From assembly GCA_015680905.1 (NCBI GenBank), contig CM027380.1:36138001-36202000 (forward strand): DNA of 64,000 nucleotides. The letters run 5' to 3'. The translations under genes and the position numbers were made by a program. This DNA is from Coptis chinensis (lineage: Eukaryota; Streptophyta; Magnoliopsida; Ranunculales; Ranunculaceae). The notes under the pieces were generated by a model, which saw only the letters and a program-made list of their open reading frames with translations, was not told the origin of the DNA and ran no database searches. Of the stretch, positions 23,880 to 33,973 are shown in pieces; within the stretch, counting starts at the first letter, position 1; every line of letters begins with the position of its first letter.

Positions 23880-24329
23880 TGAGTTTTCAGCTCCTTACTT
23901 TACGATTCTATTGCTCGTCGTGACAACATCTTTATAAACATGCATGGTTAACAATCAGATTAGTGTGTATTTGACTTTTTAAGCAATACAAGCGAGAAGC
24001 AAAAATAAGGAAGGAAGTGTCAGGCTACTGACATGTATATTTGGACCCTGTTATGTGCATGAACTTAGTGTAGACTCCCTAGAAAATCGAGTGTCTTTAT
24101 TTGTTATTTAATTTTGTGCTCCTGAAACTTAATGGTAATAAGCTTTGGCTTGGAAGTAGCCTGAGTTCGAACACATCATGGTTATTTAAATACCTTTGAA
24201 AGCTTTGGCTTGGAATTTAAAAGATGAAGTTGACTTTCGGTTCACGGAAGGATCTCATTTTTGTATGAACCATAGAACTGGTAGTTATTATTCATGTGAC
24301 TAAAATGATGCTATGATCTTATTCATAGC

Positions 24330-25060
24330 TTGCTAAAGATCCTGCTAATCCCCCCTTCCGAACTGATATAAGAATAAGCGAGTCAGACACACAACTTTTG
24401 AAAAATATTATATTCTGAGGTATTATATCTTTTTTCACTTTCGTGTTTTTATTTTCCCTCCCCTACTCCTGCTAGGGACTACTTTTTTCTCAATCCGAAA
24501 CCTTAACCTTTCTCAATCGCTGAAAAGAGTTGCAAGTCCCATATGTTCACTTCTCCGGAAAGGGGCAAGCTCTAAAACCCCACTTTAAAACTATGGCCCT
24601 AGCCAACAATCCCTAATAAACATATGATTTTAAGTAACTCATAGTAGCCCAAGCTCGGGTAGGAGTAAATACTCTTTTAAAAATTCTAGGAGATAATGGA
24701 ACTTGCATTAGCCGAGCCCATCCGGGTTATGAAATTTGCCATACCATTTACAGAGTTAAAGCTCCCTCCAGTTTGGTCAGCCAATCCTTTATTATTTTAT
24801 ATTATATTCAAAGCAAGAAAAAAAAACCCCCTCTCCTCAAGCGATCTTTCTATATATTGGCTAAGATTAATATGTGTTAGTTTGAGTTGAGAACTATTAG
24901 CTCTACTCGGCCATACCTTTTCTCTCTCTTACTTTTGGATAGCGCTCTTTTATAAATAAAAGAAACATTGCACATTTGGGTCGCCCCTTACCGCTTTGGA
25001 GCAGCTCGAAATCCTTTACTTTAGTAAAAGTTTGCTTGGGAAAGATAAAATCGTAGTTAA
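24330..25060. other. Non-coding stretch in the CACTA, possibly organelle-derived
   Basis: No open gene. The sequence texture (runs such as CCCTAGCCAACAATCCC, GTCGCCCCTTACCGC and CTTTACTTTAGTAAAAG) resembles plant mitochondrial intergenic DNA. This is an impression only, listed so that it can be searched. Confidence 0.25.
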
Positions 25061-25812
25061 GCATCATTAAATTATATATTACTTCTTCACATGTTCCCTA
25101 AAGTTATTAATGTGTTAAATTTGCTTGACAACAACAATCTTGTGATGGTATGAATCTATACTCACATGTTTTGCCCCATCTTAACATTCGATGACGATTG
25201 AGATTTTTTCTGTACATATCTTTGAAATCTTTCAAATATGATGGATATCTAGTTTTCTATCTACTTTTTGTTTAATTTTGGAGAACATTCGGAGCAAATT
25301 TACTTTTTTTTTCTGTAAATCTGTACAGTTAACTTTATTAATATTGTATGTTGTTTCTTTACGTGTTCCATTACATTGTTATGAATCGACAATGTCCCGA
25401 CACTGAAATTTTGAGTTTTTGACAATAATGTGTTTTTTTTTTCTTTTTCTGGTAATTTACAACAAAAGGTGTGGATGGTTGGTTCTACACTTGCATTTAT
25501 TGATCTCTAAATTTGTAAACTGCATAAATTTCACAAATTTAAGATTACATCATGTGTAATATTCTGTATTCAGCGCGAATTCATGTCATTTATATGCAAG
25601 TTTCATGTTAAAGCTAATTTGCCGCATTTATCAAACGCCTATTTCCTTGTTTTTGAAGTGCTTGATTCCTAGAACTGCAACTAATGTTGTATGCTATCAG
25701 AATCGTGTGACTATTGCTTATAGTATTGTTAACAAAGTGATTATTTGGTTCTTTTGTTTTCTAGTTGGTGTTTTCCTGTGTATCATTTTTCTAAATGCTT
25801 TTGTTCTTGTAG

Positions 25813-26426
25813 TGTGTCAGCATAAATGAGTTTCTGAATCCCGCTGAAGGGGAAAAGTACTACAATCCAGGAGGGCGTGGTCGGGGCCTTGGTAGAGGCG
25901 GAAGAGGTGATAGGAAAGCTTTGCACGAGGCTCATGAGCAAGAAATAAGACAAAAACAGGAGAGATTATATCGTGAACGGGAGCAGAGAGAAAGGGAGGA
26001 GAAAGAGAGAGAGCGAAGGAGGCTGGAGGCTACAAGGGAGGCACGTGAGAGAGCAGCTGCTGATGCTCGCCTAAGGGTGTAAAAGGCTGCTGTTGATAAG
26101 GTCAATGCTGAGGCACGTGCTGCTGTGCAGAGAATACAAGCTCAGGCACGTGAAGGGCAGCAGCCGACGCTAAGGAAAGAGCAGAGAAGGTAGCTGCAGA
26201 AGCAAAAGAGAGAGCTGCTGTTGCAAGAGCTGAAGCAGACACACGGCAAAGAGCAGAGCAAGCTTCTACTGAGAGGGCAACTGCAGAGGCTCGTGAGAGG
26301 GCTGCTACAGAGGCTCGTGAGAGGGCTGCTGCGAGAGAGAGTCAACAAAAGAATGAGAATGATCTGGAGTCTTTCTTCGGCGGTAGAGCTAGCAGTGCAC
26401 CAAGGCCTAACAGAACCACAACTTCG
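25813..26426 (+). pseudogene. Captured fusion exon: RGG-box protein fragment joined to auxilin-like coiled region
   Basis: After the acceptor TTCTTGTAG (25812), a frame reads INEFLNPAEGEKYYNPGGRG followed by RGLGRGGRGD. This resembles the C-terminal signature of plant HABP4/RGG-type RNA-binding proteins. It then runs without a break into KALHEAHEQEIRQKQERLYR and a long E/R/A-rich coiled coil typical of plant auxilin-like proteins. A stop lies near 26080, and the frame shifts near 26160. The exon closes with DLESFFGGRASSAPRPNR, the auxilin-like motif, and a GGTAC donor at about 26427. Either the capture fused two genes or an RGG stretch belongs to the donor gene. Confidence 0.65.
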
Positions 26427-26520
26427 GTACACTTAGGGGAATAAGATTAGAAGCAAGATATTGTTTTTTTTTCCTGAAATATTAGCAGACTATTATTTTC
26501 GTCTTTGCTTCCTGCATCAG

Positions 26521-26655
26521 GAGTCTACTTTTGAGCCCCAATTTAAAAAAAAAAAGCACTAAAAGCCCGTCGGACATCTTCCGGAACCTCATCGACCATG
26601 CGGAAGGCATCCTCAACTACAAATATTGTTGATGATCTCACTTCAATCTTTGGAG
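26521..26655 (+). pseudogene. Captured auxilin-like exon
   Basis: AG acceptor at 26519-26520. The exon starts ESTFEPQFKKK and, after a frame change, reads KASSTTNIVDDLTSIFGG with a GTAAT donor at 26656. The (S)TNIVDDLTSIFGG block is characteristic of plant auxilin-like proteins just upstream of the J domain. The intron from 26427 to 26520 is kept, so the copy derives from genomic DNA. Confidence 0.75.
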
Positions 26656-26770
26656 GTAATCTTGTTGATTTTACACTTTCTCTTGTGCCAGAAGAAGCCT
26701 TCCTTCCGCAATAGTAATCAAGAGAGCTCCCGAAAAGTATGCTAATTGCTTAAATTCTACTTTGTTAAAG

Positions 26771-26880
26771 GTGCTTCGTCATCCGGAGAATTCCGTGACG
26801 TTGAGGGGAAACTCAAGAAAGACGAAGAGCGAGATCGATCGCCACCAACGCATACCGAGGAGTCTTGCGGTCCGCGTGGA
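26771..26880 (+). pseudogene. Captured auxilin-like exon (GEFxxVEGE region)
   Basis: After TTAAAG at 26770 the frame reads ASSSGEFRDVEGKLKK. A neighbouring frame reads GETQERRRARS, corresponding to the VEGETEERRRARLERHQR-type segment of auxilin-like proteins. The two frames show a deletion or insertion near 26810. The 3' border is unclear. Confidence 0.65.
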
Positions 26881-27049
26881 GATTAGCTTTTCTCTATTTG
26901 TTTGTGTTTATGATTATCTTTACTTGTCATCTTATAAATGTAGAAAACCTATTCAAGTGCATTGACTAGTTTCATACTAAATTATTCATCAATATTATTT
27001 CTCTTTTTATGAAAATTGTTGTCAAGTTTTTATGGAGTCTCTCGTCCTC

Positions 27050-27119
27050 GTGCAAAAGCATTGGCGTAAAAAAGAATGAGCGGACCGTCAAACTCGTGAG
27101 AGATCGCATTGAGAGACAT
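27050..27119 (+). pseudogene. Captured auxilin-like exon (ALAEKNERD region)
   Basis: Reads AKALA-stop-KNERTVKLVRDRIERH, then a GTAAG donor at 27120. It corresponds to the AKALAEKNERDxxxQRDQAERHRIAE region of plant auxilin-like proteins, with a stop in place of Glu. Confidence 0.65.
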
Positions 27120-27333
27120 GTAAGTTTTGCGGATCAACATCATTATTCTTGCTTTGCTCCTGTTATTATGAGTTTATATCTAAAAATGCCTCTGGCTGTA
27201 GATATTAACACTTCCATCCAATCAGTTTTTTAGATGCTTAGCACTTATAAAGGAGTTGTGTTTCTCATGTACCTTCTATTGAGCACTTGAAATAAACATC
27301 ACTTCTCAAATCTTACTTTGTTGTTTGTTACAG

Positions 27334-27420
27334 AGGATTGGAGACACCGGATCTTGAGATAAAGCGTGGTCTGCAGGGAAACAAGGGAATTTGCGGGCTC
27401 TACTCTCAACATTGCAATAT
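27334..27420 (+). pseudogene. Captured auxilin-like exon at the start of the J-domain region
   Basis: CAG acceptor at 27331-27333. The frame includes RIGDTGS, a stop, then [17 protein letters not shown] with a GTGCG donor at 27421. [21 protein letters not shown] is the conserved entry of the auxilin J domain. The rest of the J domain (HPD exon) is not recognisable downstream. Confidence 0.78.
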
Positions 27421-27539
27421 GTGCGTTCTCAAATATATAAGATACATTATTGTGCTTATATTTTGGCACATGCTGCTCTGCTAGGCTATCCATATATTAA
27501 TCATTGAACTTTTTGTTGCTAAGTTAAAAGAAAATACCA

Positions 27540-28260
27540 TTTACAAACTACTAGTCTCTGCTTTCAGCTTTCTAGAAGTCAGCTAAGATAAGAACATAAG
27601 TGCGCTACTCTGTAGTAAGTCAGCTAAGCCAGGGTCTAATCGGACGGGTCTAAAGCTAAGTTGATCCCGGAATAGAAAATCTTACTTTGTTTCCTCGGTC
27701 TTTTCAGATCAGAATTAGTTCGCATCCTGTTTTCGATAAGTCAGACTAGAATTAAGTTCGAAACTCAACTATATGAGGTTTCGCTTACTTCGGAAAGAAC
27801 GCGTAAGAAGCCTACTTTCCGAGCAGAAGACAAAGCTGACTTTTCTAAGAAATTGCCTATCCGATACAAAGGAATCTACAAGATTAGCTGTTTCTTGTAG
27901 ATGAGAACGCCTGTATAGGACTCTTTCTAGGTTAAACCTACCCCGGGCATGGTTAAACATGTGATTCTGCCCATAGAAATTAAGTTTCGGATAGAATCCT
28001 TTACTAGCAAAGTCAGAGCCAAAGAGAAATCCAGGTTGTTAGTTCCAAGGTAACTCCCCGTAAGCTATGCTTTTTGTCGACTACTTTCTTTATATACTAT
28101 AAAGAAAGATGAGCAGAGGGTACACTGAGCTAAGCCGATCCAGGTTTAGGAATAAAGTGAGTCTTTTCTCTGAAGGAAGTTCCACATTTGTCTTCACAGT
28201 TGACAACACCCTTTTTGCATAAAGGCAGTCGAAAAGTAGAATAGGATATATTATATTCCC
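27540..28260. other. Non-coding stretch in the CACTA, possibly organelle-derived
   Basis: No gene frame. Phrases such as GTCAGCTAAGCCAGGGTCTA and TACCCCGGGCATGGTTAAAC and the base texture resemble plant mitochondrial DNA more than the flanking AT-rich intron-like sequence. Unverified. Confidence 0.25.
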
Positions 28261-29650
28261 GAGTTGCTGCAGTTTTTTGTGATACTCAATGCATCCTGTC
28301 TTTGCCTAACTTCAAGATTTCAGTTCCCATTTTTCGTATTGTCTAACTTCAAGATAAATTGGTTTTGTCTATTCTTTGCTAGTATATCTTCTAGATTCAC
28401 TGCAGTACTATTTTACGCTTATTGGGTTTGTGTATTTATTTTAGATTAAGGAAAGTTCTGATGGTAAGGTCACAAGAACGTCGTAGCTATTTGTGACTGC
28501 TTATACAAGTATGGATGGGTCTTGTGCTTTTCCTGCATTCTTCATTTTAAAGAGAAACTAGCTCAACATACAAGAGGAATGATATGTTTGGAAGTATTTC
28601 TCAAATGATATGTTTGGAAGTATTTCTCAGGTACTTAAAATTGAATGACTTGAACAATTCTTGATTTATAGTTAGGAATTTGCTTATAACATCACATATC
28701 TTTGCTTTGGTTCCTTTTAGAATATAAATTCATTTATATGCTTTTTGTGCTTCCTTGGCCCCCATATGTGTTTGGTTTTTTAAGTTATTCAGTTTGAGGA
28801 TACTACCACTTCCTTCTGAAGGCGGGGTGCACCTTAAACCCATTCAAATAGGAACAAACAACTAACCTATGCACAGTTTAGAGGTTTCATATCTTTGCAG
28901 ACTCCTAAGTTTGAATGGGTAAGTTTCTACGAACATGAGAATTATATCATCTTGAATCTGTACATTTTTTTTTCTTGAGTCCGTCATATGATAGTGTTAA
29001 ACTCGCTTTCACGACAACTCTTATCTTACATGATAGTTTCAATGATAAATAGTCTACTAGATACTTAAACCTTGATGTTTTCAGTAGTGCCCTTTGTGTT
29101 AATTATTTGATTTTAGTGTTTAATATATGAATGTTAATATTAAGTATCTGGCCATAATTAGTAGTCTTGTACATTAACTTCCAGGTTCATTCGGACAAAC
29201 CGTAATCTGCTCTTGCTGGAGTGGCGCTACATTGATAATGCTCTTGCCGTGTTGTACGTTTGCCTCTGCTTTGGCTAGCTGCTTGTCCCATCTCTAGAAA
29301 GTAAATTCTCGAGGCTCTTTACCCTCATGAAAGGTTGTGCGACTCAATGGAAGAACAAATTGCGTAAAGGTGATGAAGATAGGAATTTCAAAGTACAAAT
29401 TGTTTTTTCCATTATGTTCTTATGATGCCTTGTGTACTTTGAAAGCCTAGTTATTTATTGGCAATCAACAACTCGAAAACATTGTAAATTTTGAAAAACC
29501 AATGTATAATATATCAATTTTTGAAATGTGTTGTTTTAGTATGTTTGTGTAATTGATTTTATGATTTGAGAATGAGAATTAGGTAGTATTTAGTAGCGAT
29601 GTTGGGGAAAATTAGGTTCTACCAAAAAAAAAATTATTAAAAAAAACATT
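28261..29650. other. AT-rich, intron-like CACTA interior with no recognised gene
   Basis: Mostly low-GC sequence. A block after the acceptor-like CTTCCAG at about 29184 is more GC-rich (29185-29380) and may be another captured exon, but I could not identify it. Confidence 0.4.
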
Positions 29651-30006
29651 AATTTAAACAAATACGACGGGGCATAGTGTCGTTAATTGACTTTCCAACA
29701 ACAATGTATCACGGAAATGTGTCCTAAACTTAGGACGCAAATTTACGACGGGTTGGTACGTTCTAGATTTGAAAATATGAAGTTGCCGTAGAAAGGAGAT
29801 TTGCGACGGCTTTGAATGTCGTATAATTAACAACGGCAATAAATGTCTCACACCCGTCGCATTTCTAATTCAAGTTACCACGCAGTTTCCCGTCGTTAAT
29901 ATTAACGACAGAGCTTTTCGCGACGAACTCTGGGACACCATTTCCCGTCGTAAATCTCGATTTAGGACCGCAATTACCGTCATTTTTTGCCTTTTCTGGT
30001 GTAGTG

Positions 30007-30009
30007 CAA
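30007..30009 (+). repeat. CACTA target duplication (CAA), right copy
   Basis: CAA directly after the terminus GGTGTAGTG, matching 21964-21966. Confidence 0.85.
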
Positions 30010-30225
30010 GTTCACAATTTCGATCTCATCGAGGGTCTTTAGCCCCATCGAAGGCTCCGTCTCCTCCTCCATGGTGGCACTCTGTAATTGCTATGTGGAC
30101 ATCTTCCTGACGTCTGAAGCCTCTCCTTGTGTTCCGCGGACCATACCTTTCACCGTCCCCTAATAGTTATTCTTAGCCGCCACTTGGTCACCGTGGACTT
30201 CGTACATGCCCGTCGTTGTGGGGAA

Positions 30226-30543
30226 TCAAATCACTTGATAATACGTTGACGGTACTACTTTCATCTCATGTATCCAACGCCTCCCCATAATTGCATTGTA
30301 CTGTGAGTTTGAACCCACCACCATGAACCGGGTGAATACAGTCACAGGTAGCAAGAGTTCTCCCACAGGCTCAGTCATACTTCCATTAAATCCATACAAG
30401 TTAGTCCGCAAAGGTTTTAGCTGTTTTGCATAGATCTTCATTTCCTCCATGGTCCCTTTGAAAAACAAGTCTACTGCACTACCGCGATCAACTAACACTC
30501 TCTTTACCATGTAAGTGCTCATTGCTACTGTAATGACCAACAC
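30226..30543 (-). pseudogene. E2 aspartic protease region
   Basis: Minus strand: VKRVLVDRGSAVDLFFKGTM aligns with the usual VLVDxGSSxDILF protease active site, with Arg next to the catalytic Asp. It continues LYGFNGSMTEPVGELLLPV and YNAIMGRRWIHEM, the conserved flap and C-terminal blocks of Tat-type proteases. The RT is on the other side of the CACTA. The open frame spans only this piece. Confidence 0.85.
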
Positions 30544-30781
30544 GTCTTCGTGGGGGGAATCGACAACTTTAAGATTCGCATTAGTGAATACAATTTGATC
30601 CCTTCCCTCCGCCGACCATGAACTTGGCTGTGAGGATCATACTAATTACCTCGTTGACCTGTTGAATACTCGATGTTCGCCTTATTTTCTCTCTATAGGC
30701 ATTGTGACTCAAAACCTCTCCGCTGAAGATCACATTGATTGTTCCCAGTATCCTACCCTGAACCGATACCTGCTCATCTTT

Positions 30782-32128
30782 CTAAGCTCCTGTTATAAAC
30801 TCTCTCAGCTTTCCCTTCTCTATCAACTTCTGAATCAACCATTTTAATGCATAGCAATCATTAGTCTCATTATTCCATATCTGGTGATATGCACAATATG
30901 GTTTACTTGGCATCTCCATTGGTGTACTTCGCAGTCCCTCATAGCCCTGATGATTTTTTTTTATCAAAGGCAAGATTTCATTCAGCGGTGTCTGTTCCAA
31001 CTCGCGGTATGACTTTCTCTCCCTATTCTCCCTCCTAACTCCCTCTCTACTTTTTTTGGGCCGCGTTGAGTACCCGCGATACCCACTATTCCCCTCTCTG
31101 ATGTCTCATTTTTCCAATGATCTTCGCTTTTTTCTAAGGATAGTACTACCTTCCCCGACCTTCTGAGATCCTTCTGCATTATACCATCATAACTTATGTA
31201 TTTTTCCACACGGGGATACAAATCATGCAAGGTTGTGATCGCATTTTTAGCCACAGACTGATGTACTCCCGTTCCTGGACGTAGACCTCTTTCAAACACT
31301 ATTACTGCGGTCCTTTTATCCATATTCTCCACCTTCAATGTCTCGGCCTTGAATCGGCACAAGAAATCCCTCACTGATTCCACGAATTGCTGCCTAACAT
31401 TGAACAACGTTGCGATGTCTACCGCCCACCTTTTTTGATGTATGAAATGGTCTACGAACGCTTGTTCTAACTCTTGAAAACTATTTATGCTCCTTGACGG
31501 CAACCGGTAGTACCAGTCCGACGCCCCCCTCCCCCCCCTCCTTTAGGTTGGCCGAGAACATCATGCATCGCAACCCATCATATCGAGCTTCTTGCCACAA
31601 AGGCATCTTCTGCCAAAAATGGTGAATGTGATCCGCGAGATCTCCTTTGTCATCGTATATTTTGAATCGAGGCTGATTTAAATGTTTCAGAACCTCCGAG
31701 GCCCAAATGGTGTTGGCCAGCGGGTTATAGTTCAGACCGGCCACCACTTGGCTAGCCGCTCCTACTTGAACCCTTGTTTGCTGAAGGTTCACCTAGCGGT
31801 CGTTGGCTATCATCTCCTTAGCTTGTTCCATTGTGAGGCCGGTCATCGGGTTTTCGACCAGATCTGGCCTTACTTCTTCATTTTCCGACCCCTCGCTTGT
31901 TTCCTCTCTCTCTTCCTCCTCCCCTATTTCTCTTTCTCTTCTGAGTGCGTCATTCTACTCTCTCAACCTCATGGTCTCTTCTTGCATGAGCCGTGTCTCC
32001 TCTGATGCCGAACCCGCGGTTATTTTCTCTTCTCGATCTTCCCCTTCATCACTCACTAACTCCTTGTCTGACTTCTGCACTACTACCTTATTTGGTCTAC
32101 CTCTTCCTCTTTTTGTTACTGTTTCCAT
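30782..32128 (-). pseudogene. E2 gag
   Basis: The likely start is ATG at 32128 ([14 protein letters not shown]), about 50 nt after the LTR; the opening is AT-hook-like. The capsid-type region carries ASEVLKHLNQPRFKIYDD and, after a frameshift near 31500, FQELEQAFVDHFIHQKR and FLCRFKAETLKVENM, the hallmark of plant Retrotrans_gag domains. A CX2H-type zinc-binding motif (CAYHQIWNNETNDC) lies at 30880-30920. Stops near 31793, 31482, 30982 and 30782 break the frame. Confidence 0.88.
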
Positions 32129-32160
32129 CTCTCCGTTGTCTTTTTTTTTCTTCTCGTTCT

Positions 32161-32175
32161 CCACAGACGGTGCCA
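32161..32175 (-). other. E2 primer-binding site
   Basis: TGGCACCGTCTGTGG on the minus strand, two bases inside the LTR end (32178). It differs by one base from the E3 primer site TGGCGCCGTCTGTGG. Such sites pair with the 3' end of a host tRNA; I do not name the tRNA. Confidence 0.75.
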
Positions 32176-32177
32176 AA

Positions 32178-32446
32178 TGTTGTACCACACTTTTTTTACT
32201 CTTCACTCTCTCTACTCTCTAGGTCTTTTTCTCTCTTCTCTAATGAATTTTCGGCCCCCTTCTCTTTTTTCCTCTTTTCTTTTTATACCCCCGTCTCCTT
32301 TCATCTTAGTCCTCCACCTGTCCCCTCATCTCTCGGTCTCCCTTTCTCTACGTGTAAGTGTCTCCGCAGCGTACCTACGAGTCCGCAGAATGATCCTATA
32401 CCATGCGAGTTCGCTGCGTATCTTACATCAGGCTCATCCTACCAAT
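32178..32446 (-). repeat. E2 5' LTR (outer border approximate)
   Basis: The inner border is TGTTGTACC on plus (ACAACA at the LTR end on minus), next to the primer site. A TATA box on the minus strand lies at 32279-32287. The outer border is placed at TACCA (about 32446) because arogenate dehydratase-like sequence begins shortly after. The partner LTR is not in the window. Confidence 0.6.
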
Positions 32447-32477
32447 GATCTTCTATACCCCGGATTCTACCACCACA

Positions 32478-33007
32478 AGAACTCAATCGGTGGAAGTACT
32501 TACCGAAGCTACGATCTACTCTTACGTTATTGGCTTCATATAGTTTGTGAAGTTCAACTACCGGTTCATCACTGTCTCCTGGCGTTACCTGGAAGCTGGA
32601 GTGAAGGAAGAGAATTTAACTCGAGTCATAACCATCCACAAGCATTAGCACAGTGTGAGTCGACTTTAATAACCAAGCTGGGTCTTAATGCTACTCGTGA
32701 ATCAGCTTGCAGCACAGCTGCTGCGGCCAAGCACATTGCTGTAAATCAGCTCCCTGACACAGCGGCAATTGCAAGTATACGAGCAGCGGAGTTATATGGA
32801 TTACATATATTTGCTGACGGAATACAGGACAATGCACGTAACGTGACTAGGTTCGTGTTGCTAGCTCGTGAGCCAATTATACCAAGAACAGATCGACCTT
32901 TTAAAACAAGCATAGTATTCGCGCATGGGAACATACGTTTGATGAAGATTGGGAGTAGGCCACAGCGCCAACTGTCCAATTCGGTTGGGTTAACAATGAG
33001 CACATAG
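32478..33007 (+). pseudogene. Arogenate/prephenate dehydratase pseudogene fragment
   Basis: The plus-strand frame reads [48 protein letters not shown] and FKTSIVFAH. These are conserved blocks of plant plastid arogenate/prephenate dehydratases (phenylalanine synthesis), covering the end of the catalytic domain and the start of the ACT domain. Two compensating frameshifts flank the [12 protein letters not shown]-like segment (about 32590-32640). About 18 residues are missing after SIVFAH, and the fragment stops at 33007. Many plant genes of this family lack introns, so no claim of retrocopy is made. The 5' part is cut by the E2 LTR. Confidence 0.85.
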
Positions 33008-33070
33008 GGAAGACTATGTACTTCTAGTGCATGTTTTATATCAGTTACGTAATTTAATCTAAAAAAAATA

Positions 33071-33235
33071 GGGTTTTATAGATTTGCATCCTATTTGAAA
33101 ACAAAATTAGACTTGCTCCCCCAAATTCGGACTTGCCCCTCAAACTCACACCCGGTCATTTTGACCGTTATCTCGTGGTGAAATGTCCCAACTACCCTTT
33201 GCGCCTCTATTTGAAAACAAAATTAGACTTGCCCC

Positions 33236-33269
<34 letters not shown>

Positions 33270-33973
33270 AATTTTCCTGACTTACCTCCAATTTAAATAT
33301 TGCCTAAAAAGTATAAAAACAAAGTTTTTGGATTAATTTATCACTAAGAATGTAAGAGTGAGGTCATAAAATACATTAAAAAATAACAAAAATGCAGCCG
33401 AATTTTTGAAAAATTCATCAAAAACTGTATTATACGTTTCAAAGCAAAAAATCGCAAATTATTCCGAAATTTTCAAACATTCGAAAGTATAATACGTATG
33501 ACCTTTCAAAAATTTGGTTTGCGAATAATTCGGCCAATTGCTAACAAGGCACACCATCTCAATCAGGCATTTTGACCGTTATCTCGTGATGAAATGTCCC
33601 AAATGTTTTTAATCTCATTGTGAAGCCACGAGATTAAAAATGGTAGTTAGGACATTTCACCATGAGATAATGGTCAAAATGCGTTGATTGAGACAGTGTG
33701 AGTTGGGGAGGGGGTTAATTTTCCTGAATTTGGGGAGGGGCAAGTCTAATTTTATTTTCAAATAAGGGTACAGATCTATAAAGCCCTTTACACATAAAAA
33801 AATAGTTGGGATATTTCACCACGAGATAACGGTCAAAACGCGTTGAGTGAGACAATGTGTGTGTGTGTGTGTGTGGGGGGGCAAGTGAGTTTGGAGGGAC
33901 AAATCTAATTTCCCTTAATTTGGGGGACAAGTCTAATTTTGTTTTCAAATAAAGGTGAAGATCTATAAAACCC
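33071..33973. mobile_element. Fold-back element with long terminal inverted repeats
   Basis: The left end starts GGGTTTTATAGAT and the right end finishes ATCTATAAAACCC. The arms share, in inverted orientation, the phrase TTTGAAAACAAAATTAGACT and a block around GACCGTTATCTCGTGG (33163 and, reversed, near 33815-33835). Further inverted copies lie at 33570-33600 and 33650-33685. Flanks are A-rich (AAAAAATA / AAAAAATT), so the target duplication is uncertain. No coding capacity. Confidence 0.65.
33233..33262 (+). repeat. (CA)n microsatellite
   Basis: Uninterrupted CA dinucleotides inside the left arm of the fold-back element. A matching GT run lies in the right arm at about 33855-33874. Confidence 0.9.

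Larger units (their letters stand above)
21967..30006. mobile_element. Non-autonomous CACTA (En/Spm) transposon carrying host-gene fragments
   Basis: The left end is CACTATACCAGAA and the right end, in reverse complement, is CACTACACCAGAA: a 13-bp terminal inverted repeat differing at one base, flanked by CAA on both sides. Subterminal regions are rich in short GACGGG/CCGTCG-type motifs (29660-30000 and 22020-22180), as expected for transposase-binding repeats. No transposase is recognisable. Joining the flanks at CAA restores the E2 protease-RT connector, which confirms the borders. The interior holds fragments of at least four cellular genes with introns, so they came from genomic DNA and not from mRNA. 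Confidence 0.92.
16018..32446 (-). mobile_element. E2: Tat-like Ty3/gypsy retrotransposon, split by a CACTA element and truncated by E4
   Basis: Minus-strand order: 5' LTR (32178 to about 32446), primer site (32161-32175), gag, protease, [CACTA insertion 21967-30006], RT, RNase H, integrase, spacer, then an accessory gene in antisense (plus strand, 16018-18160) cut off at 16018 by E4. Protease-RT-RNase H-integrase order defines Ty3/gypsy. The antisense gene before the 3' LTR is a known feature of Tat-lineage elements such as Grande. Frames carry many stops, and the RT box is YIND instead of YxDD. Without the CACTA it would measure about 8.4 kb here. Confidence 0.85.

Noticed and set aside
26142-26432. 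Minus-strand Ser/Cys/Leu-rich frame
   Set aside because: Complement of the auxilin-like E/R/A repeats.
31682-32448. Long plus-strand frames rich in Ser, Leu and Phe
   Set aside because: They are the complement of the E2 gag and LTR; low-complexity composition.
32177-33007. A 276-codon open frame read as one protein
   Set aside because: It starts inside the E2 LTR and becomes dehydratase-like only after about 32478, with two compensating frameshifts; not a gene.
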